Shown here in pieces: positions 1 through 7,670 of a stretch of DNA of 64,000 nt (position 1 is the stretch's first letter; the number at the start of each line of letters is the position of its first letter). The notes below the pieces were generated by a model. That model saw only the letters and a program-made list of their open reading frames with translations. It had not been told where the DNA came from and did no database searches. The stretch is from the NCBI GenBank assembly GCA_020850355.1, contig JADZEX010000037.1:239045-303044 (forward strand). The letters are read 5' to 3'. This DNA is from Fimbriimonadaceae bacterium. GTDB lineage: Bacteria > Armatimonadota > UBA10988. A program made the position numbers and the translations under genes.

Positions 1-2432
1 AGCGCCGCGGCGTCCCAGGGACTGGCACTGGCCGGCGCCAGGGCCGGATGCTCGCTGGCCCGCGGGTTCAGCCGGTCGGTCAGCAGCGGGCCTTCGGCGT
101 AGCCGTGGGCGGTGTCCCAGAGTCGTAAGTGGTGTGCCGCGGCGAGGCCGCGCAGTCCGTCTCGGGCGGCGTCCAGTTGCTCTGGCCAGGAGGCACTGAA
201 CGAGGTGCTGAGGACATCGAGCAGCGGCTGGCCGTCGTCGGTCAGAAGCTGTTCCAGGAACTGGCCAGGCAGCGCCGAAGCCGGCAGCTCGGCCCCTGGC
301 CCAATCACCAGGGCCTGCGGATCACGCTGCCGAATGGCGTCGCGGGCGGTGGCCAGCAGGTCGCGGTACTCGCTGGCCGCCAGCACCGCGTCGGCGCCGC
401 TGAAGACCTCGTAGGCGGTCACCCGGCCACTCAGCCGGCCGGCCACCTCGCTGACGTAACTGCCCCAGGTGCGGGTCGGCGGCAGGATCCGCGGCCCACC
501 GCCCAGCGGCACCCCGAACTGCGCCCCGTACTTCGCCAGCAGCCAGCCGGGCCAACTGTCCAGCCGCGGACCAAGGGTCTGCACCACCCCCACCCCGCTG
601 CCGGACCAGTCGGTGACCGTCGGCTCCAGCAGCGACCAGTCGTAACTGGTGTCGTCCAGCCAGTGCTGCTCCATCGCGGCCGCAGGGGTCGCCGCCAGCC
701 GCACCAGCCCCGCACCGACCTGGTCGGCGGTGGCCGCCACGGCCGCCGTGCGGTTGGCCGGGCCCGGCCCATCATGGAAGCCGAAACGGTGCGTCCGCGG
801 GGGGTCCACCACGGCCAGCAGCAACTGCGCCCGGGCGGTCTCGCCACTCACCTCGTCGGTTGCGGTCAGCCAGTAGCGGTACATCCCGCGGGGCAGCGGC
901 CCATCGTGCAACACCAGCTCGGCACTCGTCTCCGGCGCCAGCAGCAACGTCGGCGGAACCTCCGGCAGGGGCTGGAAGAGCCGCCCGGTGTGGCTCTCCA
1001 GCACGCCGCGCAGGCGCACGGTCCGCTCGGCGGTGGTCCGCTGCAACAACTGCGCGGTGATCCGCACGGGCTCGCCCGGGCGGTAGAACCGCCGCACGCC
1101 GGGCCCCGGCTCGCGACCATCGGAGAGCGCCAGCTCGACACCGCGCCAGGGCCGCGGCGGGCCGACCTCGCCGCCCGCTTCCAACTGCAGGCCGTCGATC
1201 CAGACCTGGGTGTCGGCGCCGGGCGGCTCCAGGCTGACCCACGGCCAGAAGGCCTGCTGCGGCGCCGCGGGCGGCGTGAAGGTGGCGGCGAAGCGGCGCC
1301 AGCGGGTCTCCAGGACAACCGGGCTGCCAAGCATCTTCCAGCGCGCGTCGGCGACGCCGAAGGCGGCCCGCACGTCGTCGCGACCGGCCCGCAGCCAGAC
1401 GCTCATGGTGTACGGCTGACCCGCCGCGAGGCCCATCCAGGGCAGCTCGACGGCGGCCCCACGGTTGGCCCGCACCAGCACCGCCAGGGCGCGACGCCCC
1501 TCGGCGGCGTTGTCGTCGACCATTCGCCACTCGCCGAAGTCGCGCCCGACCGGGCCGTTCGGCAACGGCGAGAGAACCCGCCCACTGGTCACCGCGCCGC
1601 GCGTCAGACCGAGCTCGAAGCTGGCGCCAGGACCCAGCAGGTTGCCCTCCAGGTTGCTGCACCCAGCCTGTAGCAGCCGGTCGCTGCGGGTCGTCACCAG
1701 GCTCACCGCCAGGTCGTCGACTAGCATCGTGGCGGCGCAGTTGTCAAGGCTGATCAACAGACTGGAGGTCAGCACGTCGCTGGGCACAAAGCAGCGGCCG
1801 CGATAGGTGTGCCAGCGGCTGTCGGGCAGGAAGGCCGCCGGCGGGACCTCTTCGCGGACGTTCCAGAAGATGCTCCGCTCGACCTGCTGCGTCTCGCCGG
1901 CCGCCCGGCGCGCCCGCTCGGGATGCGGCCGCTCGTAGCGCAAGGCGATCAGCGGCTGCGCGAAGGGTGAGGCGTCGGGCGCGGGGCGCGGCACGCCGTC
2001 CAGCCGGACCCGCGCCGACAACTCGACCAGCCGACCGGCCAGCCGTGTGGCATCGAGCGTCCGCGCCACACCGACCGCCGCCGGGTCGACCGCCTCCAGA
2101 CGCAGGGCCTGGCCCGACCCTTCGCCCGCCAGGCTGACGCCCTCGGGCTCGAAGAACACCAGCCGCTGCGGGTTGGCGGCCAGATCGTCGCTGTCGAAGG
2201 CAAGCTGCAGCAACAGCTCGCGGCCCTCGGTGAACAGCGGGCCGGCGGTCAGCAGATCAGCCAGCGTCGGGTCCGGCACAGCGACTTCGGCGCGTGGCGG
2301 CAGCTCTTCGGCGAAAAGCCGCGTGTCGAGGATCCCGAAGCCTGGCGTTGGCGCGTTGTCGAGAGGTGCCTGGGCAATCGCCGGCAGGCTCCAGAGCCCG
2401 ATCAGGACCAGCAGGACGTGACGTTGCGACAC
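1..2432 (-). CDS. Secreted glycosidase-like protein, C-terminus beyond window
   Basis: The frame opens with GTG at 2432 and stays open to base 1, giving about 810 residues with the C-terminus outside the window. The first 22 residues (MSQRHVLLVLIGLWSLPAIA followed by QA) form a clear Sec signal peptide. Residues of about 50-480 look like beta-sandwich, carbohydrate-binding type modules, with repeated phrases such as 'WRRFAATFTPP' and 'VWIDGLQLEAGG' that are typical of CBM4/9-like folds. From about residue 560 the sequence looks like a TIM-barrel glycosidase of clan A type ('HRFGFHDGPG', 'YEVFSGADAVL', 'WGSYVSEVAGR'). The exact GH family is not recognised and the catalytic glutamates cannot be assigned with confidence. 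It is probably an exported enzyme or binding protein acting on polysaccharide. It lies on the same strand as the tRNA gene upstream but is separated from it by about 130 bases. Confidence 0.75.
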   Translation of the reverse strand, partial: MSQRHVLLVLIGLWSLPAIAQAPLDNAPTPGFGILDTRLFAEELPPRAEVAVPDPTLADLLTAGPLFTEGRELLLQLAFDSDDLAANPQRLVFFEPEGVSLAGEGSGQALRLEAVDPAAVGVARTLDATRLAGRLVELSARVRLDGVPRPAPDASPFAQPLIALRYERPHPERARRAAGETQQVERSIFWNVREEVPPAAFLPDSRWHTYRGRCFVPSDVLTSSLLISLDNCAATMLVDDLAVSLVTTRSDRLLQAGCSNLEGNLLGPGASFELGLTRGAVTSGRVLSPLPNGPVGRDFGEWRMVDDNAAEGRRALAVLVRANRGAAVELPWMGLAAGQPYTMSVWLRAGRDDVRAAFGVADARWKMLGSPVVLETRWRRFAATFTPPAAPQQAFWPWVSLEPPGADTQVWIDGLQLEAGGEVGPPRPWRGVELALSDGREPGPGVRRFYRPGEPVRITAQLLQRTTAERTVRLRGVLESHTGRLFQPLPEVPPTLLLAPETSAELVLHDGPLPRGMYRYWLTATDEVSGETARAQLLLAVVDPPRTHRFGFHDGPGPANRTAAVAATADQVGAGLVRLAATPAAAMEQHWLDDTSYDWSLLEPTVTDWSGSGVGVVQTLGPRLDSWPGWLLAKYGAQFGVPLGGGPRILPPTRTWGSYVSEVAGRLSGRVTAYEVFSGADAVLAASEYRDLLATARDAIRQRDPQALVIGPGAELPASALPGQFLEQLLTDDGQPLLDVLSTSFSASWPEQLDAARDGLRGLAAAHHLRLWDTAHGYAEGPLLTDRLNPRASEHPALAPASASPWDAAA

Positions 2433-2560
2433 GAATCCTTGTTCCGCACCAACACCGCTGACGGCGCGCGCGACCGGCGCCTCGGAGGTAGGGACTGTGA
2501 GTGTGCCACGCCGCAAGGCCGCTTGTCAACGGCCCCACGCCAGGCCGCCCGGCCCGGCAG

Positions 2561-2634
2561 CGCGCCTGGCAGGATTCGAACCTGCGACCGTCGGCTTAGA
2601 AGGCCGCTGCTCTGTTCCACTGAGCTACAAGCGC
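2561..2634 (-). tRNA. tRNA-Arg (anticodon TCT)
   Basis: Read on the reverse strand, the segment folds as a full cloverleaf. The acceptor GCGCTTG pairs with CAGGCGC. The D arm is GCTC/GAGC. The anticodon loop is CTTCTAA, so the anticodon is TCT. The T arm is GCAGG-TTCGAAT-CCTGC, and the discriminator is G. Base pair 27-43 of the anticodon stem is a G.A mismatch; all other stems pair. CCA is not encoded, so it must be added by CCA-adding enzyme. The tRNA reads AGA and AGG, which are rare codons in such a GC-rich genome. Confidence 0.95.
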
Positions 2635-2644
2635 TGAGGGCCCG

Positions 2645-2674
2645 ATTCTACGGGCTGGGAGACGGTGGCGTCAA
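2645..2674 (-). promoter_or_regulatory. Sigma-70-type promoter of the tRNA-Arg gene
   Basis: On the reverse strand TTGACG (2674-2669) is followed after 18 bases by TAGAAT (2650-2645). The TAGAAT box ends 11 bases before the first base of the tRNA, so transcription should begin a few bases upstream of the mature 5' end. Confidence 0.7.
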
Positions 2675-2694
2675 GCCAACGGTTGGCGCCGGCC

Positions 2695-5600
2695 TCACTG
2701 CAACAGCACCTCGACGCTCTGCCCGGCGGTCAGCCGCAATGGCTCGGCGAACTTCACGACGACGCGGGTGCCCTCAAGTTGCAGCGTCACGGCGACCGCC
2801 TGGTCGCCGACCCGGACCGTCGCGGTGGTCGGCGGCTGCGCTACGGTGAGCGCCAGGGATTGTAGTCGGAGCTGCCCGAAGGCGACCTCGACGCGGTTGG
2901 TCTGCCGGGTGCCGGAGCGGGTCTGCGCCAGGCTGCCCCAGCCCTCGGCCGCGGTGAAAGCGGCGCGGAAGGCTTCGGGGGCCAGCCGTGGGCTGAAGCC
3001 CAGGTGGCCGGCCGGGCCGTCGTACTCCCAGCCACAGGCCGCGGTGAAGGCGCCGTAGCTGGCCATCGCCCGGGCGTAGTGGTCGCCGCACTCGATCTCG
3101 TTGTAGGGATTACGCCGCGCGGCGTGGTAGCGGTCGTGGATCGCCCGGCAGACCGCCAGACCTTCCGGCACCAGGCCTTCCCAGATCATGTGCGCCGCGG
3201 CCTGGTACTCGAAGCCGCTCATGCACTCGTTGAAGTACATCGCGAACCCGCCCATCGCCGGCTCGTCGCCGGTGCCGTGGATCAGCGGGTCGGGGCCTTT
3301 CGGGAAGGTGGCCATCAGCAGGCCGCCCTCGCCCGGCATCGCGAACCAGCGCCCGGACTTGAACTTGGCGCGGTGCGGACCCACATCGGGCGCGAAGTTG
3401 TACTTGTAGAGCGCCGCCAGCGCCGACTTGACCTGTGCTTCGGGCAGCAGCCGGCCGAGCCCGACGATGCGCGCCCAGTGGTCGCCGAAGACCTGGTCGA
3501 TGGAGCAGCCCTCGGCGGAGCGGACCGCCTGCGGCTGTGCCGGGTCGGGCCGGTGGATGAAGTACTCCCCGTTGAACAACTCGCGGCTGATCCGCTGCGC
3601 GCCGCGCTCGGCAAGCTGGCGGCAGCGCTGCGCGAAGGCGGCGTCGCCCTGCAGGCTGGCCATCGCCTCGGCGGCCCGCAACATCGCCACGTAGAGCCCC
3701 GACAGCCAGGCCACCGGGCCGAACCAGTCGGCGTCGAGGGTGTTGTGCTGGCGACCCGTGAGCACCCCATCGTCGTCGCCGTCCTGCGCGATGGCGTACT
3801 CGACCGCGCGCTTCACGCGCGGCCAGATCCGCTTCAGGAACTCCCCGTCGGGGCTCATCTGGTGCTCGCGGTAGGCCCGCAACACCGTGCCGCAGTGGCC
3901 GTCCGCCGCGAAGCTTTCAGCCGTCTCGCCACGGAACCGAATCAACCCACTGGCGACTTGCGCCGAGCCGAAGTCGACCTGCTCCCGCGTGATCTGCTCC
4001 AGCTCCGGAAACAGCCGGGCGACCGCCTGGGCGTAGTGCCAGACGTGGCAGCAGGTGCCGTAACAACAGCCGACGCCCTCCCAGCCCCAGAAGCGCCCCG
4101 AGGCGAAGCGGTGGCAGGTCGAGGTAGCCAGGATGCTGGTGTTGGCGAAGGTCCGGTCGAGGAACCACCAGGGCAGCGTCGAGTCGTACCAGGTGCGCTG
4201 CCACAGCCGGGTCGCCGCGCCCAGTTCGCGGTGACGCGCCGCCAGTGCGGTGGCGACGGCCGTGGCGTCGGGCCAGCGGGTGGCGTAGTGCCGACCGGTC
4301 AGCCCGTGGCCGCGGTGGATCTCGAGGTTCGGGAAGTGCCAGCAGATCGCGAAGGTGACGGTCTGCGAGGCCCCCGGCGCGAGCGTCAACGGCCGCGACA
4401 GCGTGCCCACCAATGGCTGCCCGAAGGGCCGCTCGACCGCCTCCTGGCTCTCGCCGAGGCGGCCGGCGAAGACGCCGAGCGGGACATCGCCGCGGGGCAG
4501 GGCGGGCACCGCGCGGTCGGTCGGCTGGGCGTCCAGCAGGCAGAACGCGGCTGAGCCGAAGTCTGGGGCCTCCGCCAAGGGCAGCACCGGGCCGGGCAAA
4601 TCGCTCTGCACCAGGTGGTCGAAGCCCACGTTGCCCCAGCCGCCGGACTCGTTGTCGACGATCTGCACCTGCGCCGAGCGACCCTCCCAGGCGCGGACAT
4701 CCCAGGAGTGCGGCTGCATCCGGTTGTCGGCCTGGCCAGTCGCCGTCAGCACCTGCTGGCCAGCGACCAGCAGGTTGACGCAGGTCCGACCGGCCGCGTT
4801 GCCACCGCCGATCAGGAAGTTGAGGTAGTGCCGCTCCAGCTTGAACGGCGGGCTGGTCAAGGTCCCGGTGTGCCGGTCACCGCCCCCGACATCCTCGCCG
4901 TTACGGGTGTTGTGGGTGTTCACCACCCGCTTGCCCGCGCCGCCAACCGCGCCCTGGTAGCCCGGCATCCGGCTCATCTCGAGCGGGCCCGGGCCGAAGG
5001 CGGTGCCGGTCGCCGTCCAGGCGCCGTAGGTCTCCTGTTCGAAGTCGGCCACCAGCAGGTCCGGCCGAGCCTCGCCCACGCCGGCCGGCGCCGGTTTGGC
5101 GCTGGAAGCAATCGCCAGCAGACCATCTCGCCGCAGCACCTCCTGGCGGCTGATCCCGCTGCGCTGCGCGGCCGTGTCGACGCAGACCAGGTTCTGCAGC
5201 CAGCCCGCCAGCTCCGCCGTGACCGCGGCAGCCGAGGTGTTGGTGACGGTGACCTCCAGCAGGGTGGCTGGGTAGCTGCTGTCGGCGACGCGCAACGGGA
5301 TGAACGGCGAGTAGGCCTCGAGTCGGGCGGTCAGCGGACAGGCCGGGTCACGGTACTCGACCAGGCCAAGCGGGTACTCACCCGCGAAGCGGACATCGGC
5401 CCAGCCGCTGGCATCGAGCGGGCGCACCTCGGTCCGATCAGCCTGCGTCACCAGCAGCGCCAGGCCCTGCTGCACCACGGGCGACGGTTGCAGCGGGTTG
5501 GCGTAGTGGCTGCCGTTGGTCTCGTGGCGCCGGTTCCAGAGGTCCCAGTGCCACAGCCGGCCGTCGCCACCCAGGTAGAGCTGCCCGGCGCAGATCCCCC

Positions 5601-5865
5601 CGACCGGCAAGCCGATCCGCTGCAGCTCCGGGCCGCGGTACCAGGTGCGCTCGCCCCGGGCAAGAAGCGACTTGACCCACTCCCGGTCGAGCTTCTTGTC
5701 GGCCGGCACATACTTCTCGAAGTCGGCCGCCTCGAACGGTCCGGCCATCGCCCGCCCTGGCAGCAACGCCGCGGCGGTACCCAGCGCGGCCAGGGTCAGG
5801 AACCCGCGGCGTTCGAGCCCACCACAGCCGCCGTCGCAGTGGCAGTCGGCGGGAGGGTCGGTCAT
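2695..5865 (-). CDS. GH116-type (DUF608) glycosidase with Tat signal
   Basis: The 1056-residue protein starts with a twin-arginine export signal (R19-R20-G-F-L, hydrophobic run, AMA cleavage site near 41), so it should be exported folded. The N-terminal beta-sandwich and C-terminal (alpha/alpha)6 barrel match the bile-acid beta-glucosidase/GBA2 family GH116. In the barrel, 'DGHCGTVLRAYREHQMSPD' is a family signature, and 'HNTLDADWFGP' near residue 709 carries the aspartate expected as general acid. The region where GH116 members carry the nucleophilic glutamate reads 'CCYGTCCHVWHYAQ' (about residue 603), as in a divergent subgroup, so activity on beta-glucosides is probable but not certain. 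A middle insert (about 300-450) looks like a carbohydrate-binding module. The gene overlaps the preceding small membrane protein gene by 4 bases and shares an operon with a sodium symporter, which suggests uptake of its product. Confidence 0.85.
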   Translation of the reverse strand: MTDPPADCHCDGGCGGLERRGFLTLAALGTAAALLPGRAMAGPFEAADFEKYVPADKKLDREWVKSLLARGERTWYRGPELQRIGLPVGGICAGQLYLGGDGRLWHWDLWNRRHETNGSHYANPLQPSPVVQQGLALLVTQADRTEVRPLDASGWADVRFAGEYPLGLVEYRDPACPLTARLEAYSPFIPLRVADSSYPATLLEVTVTNTSAAAVTAELAGWLQNLVCVDTAAQRSGISRQEVLRRDGLLAIASSAKPAPAGVGEARPDLLVADFEQETYGAWTATGTAFGPGPLEMSRMPGYQGAVGGAGKRVVNTHNTRNGEDVGGGDRHTGTLTSPPFKLERHYLNFLIGGGNAAGRTCVNLLVAGQQVLTATGQADNRMQPHSWDVRAWEGRSAQVQIVDNESGGWGNVGFDHLVQSDLPGPVLPLAEAPDFGSAAFCLLDAQPTDRAVPALPRGDVPLGVFAGRLGESQEAVERPFGQPLVGTLSRPLTLAPGASQTVTFAICWHFPNLEIHRGHGLTGRHYATRWPDATAVATALAARHRELGAATRLWQRTWYDSTLPWWFLDRTFANTSILATSTCHRFASGRFWGWEGVGCCYGTCCHVWHYAQAVARLFPELEQITREQVDFGSAQVASGLIRFRGETAESFAADGHCGTVLRAYREHQMSPDGEFLKRIWPRVKRAVEYAIAQDGDDDGVLTGRQHNTLDADWFGPVAWLSGLYVAMLRAAEAMASLQGDAAFAQRCRQLAERGAQRISRELFNGEYFIHRPDPAQPQAVRSAEGCSIDQVFGDHWARIVGLGRLLPEAQVKSALAALYKYNFAPDVGPHRAKFKSGRWFAMPGEGGLLMATFPKGPDPLIHGTGDEPAMGGFAMYFNECMSGFEYQAAAHMIWEGLVPEGLAVCRAIHDRYHAARRNPYNEIECGDHYARAMASYGAFTAACGWEYDGPAGHLGFSPRLAPEAFRAAFTAAEGWGSLAQTRSGTRQTNRVEVAFGQLRLQSLALTVAQPPTTATVRVGDQAVAVTLQLEGTRVVVKFAEPLRLTAGQSVEVLLQ

Positions 5866-6017
5866 CGCGGGCGCTCCTCGACCGCGTCAGCCTCAACCGT
5901 CCGGAAGAGCACCCGCAGATCGCGCCAGCCGAAGCGGGTGACCTGCACCCAGAGGTAGGTGAAAACTACCAGCCCACCGAACCAGGTGATCGTCCAGAGC
6001 AGCTTCCAGAAGCCCAT
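5862..6017 (-). CDS. 51-residue membrane protein between symporter and GH116 gene
   Basis: The frame opens with ATG at 6017, one base after the symporter stop, and ends in a TGA that overlaps the ATG of the GH116 gene. The product begins MGFWKLLWTITWFGG and continues with LVVFTYLWVQ, forming one membrane helix (about residues 5-26), then an amphipathic, charged tail ending EERPR. Tight coupling on both sides shows that it is a real gene. Small one-helix proteins beside SSS symporters are known as accessory subunits. No named family is recognised, so a role as symporter partner is inferred from position. Confidence 0.8.
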   Translation of the reverse strand: MGFWKLLWTITWFGGLVVFTYLWVQVTRFGWRDLRVLFRTVEADAVEERPR

Positions 6018-6018
6018 G

Positions 6019-7545
6019 TCAGCCCTCCTCGCCCGGCTGCCGGGGAGTCAGCACCGAGCCGACCACGAACACGACGATCGCCATGCCCAGGGCGAACAGC
6101 CCGATCGCCTCGCCACTCCAGGTGATCCCCAGGCGGTCCTTGACGGGTCCCAGTCCAAGCAGCGCCAGGAACCCGCAGGCGAACGAGCCATAGGCGCCTG
6201 CCTTGCGGGCCCCACGCCAGTAGAGCCCGCCAACCAGCGTGGCGATAGCACCGCAGAAGTAGACGGCGCCGGTCAGGGCCATGTAGTCCCAGAGGTCCTC
6301 GCCGAGCTGGTACCAGAGGCCCCAGACCAGCAGGAAGATCCCCTGCGCCACCATGAAGGCCTGCGTGAAGCGGATCCGCCCGCGTTCGGTGAGCTTGTCC
6401 CCCAGCAGCGGCGCCAGGACGTCCTGCGTCAGCACGGCGCTCCAGGCGTGCAGGTAGGTGTTGTAGGTCGACATCGCGGCCGCCAGCATGCCGGCGGTGA
6501 GGATGCCGATCAGCCCGGCCGGCACCAACTGCGCCAGCGCGATGGGCATCGCCCGGAGGCTGACCTCCTGGGCCCCCGGTCCGGTGGCGTGCAGGAAAGC
6601 GTCGCGCAGCGCCGGCTGGCTGCCGAGGTAGACCAGCGCGCAGAGGCCCCAGAAGTAGGGCACCAGGAACCGGATCAGGAAGCCGACGGCGCCCCACGAG
6701 AAGGTCTTCTTGACGACCTCCTCATCGGCGGCGGCCGACGCCCGGAGGGCCGAGGTCTGCCACAGGCCGCACGACACCAGGCCCAGGACGCACATCCAGA
6801 GGACGTAGGTCGGGCCGACCGATCCCTCGTGCAACGGGTTGAAGCCGGCCGGGCCGAGCAGGTTCTCGACGCCGCTGACGACATCGCCCCAGCCCAGGCG
6901 GAGCATCAGGAAGACCGACACCACCACCAGGCTGAAGCCCATCACCACAAACTGCAGGTAGTCGGTTACCAGCACCGCCATCATGCCACCCAGGCAGGTG
7001 TACAACAGCACCAGCGCCAGCATGATGGTCATCGCGAGCTTCAGCGCGGTCGGGTCGGCAATGCCCATCACCGCGGTCACGAAGAGGGAGTCGGCCTTCA
7101 GGAACATGCCCATGTTGAGGATGCCCGAGAACGCCAGGATCAGCCCGCCCAGCACCCGCACGCCGCGGCCGTAGCGCTGTTCGTAGTACTCCGGAATGGT
7201 CATCGCGCCGCTCCGCCGGAGCGGTACCACGATGAACCCGGTGCGCCCGACGATCAGGGCCATGATGCAGGCGATCAGCGCGATGTGGAAGGCGGCGAAG
7301 CCCAGCGTGAAGCCCTTCTGGGCGCTGTACATCACCGTCACCAGCCCCATCTCGGTGGCGATGATGGTGGCCACCCCGAGGTAGGCCTGGACGGCCCGGT
7401 CGGCGACCACGTAGTCGGACATGGTGCGGATGAAGCGTTGCGCGTAAAGCCCGGCGACGGTCGAGGCGACCAGGAAGAGGATCACGATCACCCAGTCGAC
7501 GGCGCCGAAGTTGGTGCTCAGGTTGAGGTGGGCAAGTGGGTCCAT
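6019..7545 (-). CDS. Sodium:solute symporter (SSS family)
   Basis: The 508-residue protein has about 13 hydrophobic segments and the SSS arrangement. 'MSDYVVADRAVQAYLGVATIIATE' lies in the first cytoplasmic loop and helix region, 'GFIVVPLRRSGAMTIPEYYEQRYG' is the family signature region, and 'YTCLGGMMAVLVTDYLQ' is the conserved helix-5 motif. It should couple inward sodium to uptake of a small organic solute. The solute is unknown; the downstream GH116 gene suggests a sugar or aglycone. It is the first gene of a three-gene operon and diverges from the SGNH-fusion gene across a 125-base spacer. Confidence 0.92.
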   Translation of the reverse strand: MDPLAHLNLSTNFGAVDWVIVILFLVASTVAGLYAQRFIRTMSDYVVADRAVQAYLGVATIIATEMGLVTVMYSAQKGFTLGFAAFHIALIACIMALIVGRTGFIVVPLRRSGAMTIPEYYEQRYGRGVRVLGGLILAFSGILNMGMFLKADSLFVTAVMGIADPTALKLAMTIMLALVLLYTCLGGMMAVLVTDYLQFVVMGFSLVVVSVFLMLRLGWGDVVSGVENLLGPAGFNPLHEGSVGPTYVLWMCVLGLVSCGLWQTSALRASAAADEEVVKKTFSWGAVGFLIRFLVPYFWGLCALVYLGSQPALRDAFLHATGPGAQEVSLRAMPIALAQLVPAGLIGILTAGMLAAAMSTYNTYLHAWSAVLTQDVLAPLLGDKLTERGRIRFTQAFMVAQGIFLLVWGLWYQLGEDLWDYMALTGAVYFCGAIATLVGGLYWRGARKAGAYGSFACGFLALLGLGPVKDRLGITWSGEAIGLFALGMAIVVFVVGSVLTPRQPGEEG

Positions 7546-7670
7546 CCGCTGCGGCCTACCCTTCCGGCGCCCGTCGGCGGCTCGCCGCGGGATTCTAGGC
7601 CGGCGCCCGAAGCGGTGTCAAGCGCAGGGACCGCGCCCGCGGCGCCGAACAGGTTGGCCGGGAGCGGGCC

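Noticed and set aside
129..1673. A 514-codon open frame on the + strand
   Set aside because: It lies antisense to the secreted glycosidase-like gene, has no ribosome site and a low-complexity Arg/Gly/Pro product typical of GC-rich shadow frames.
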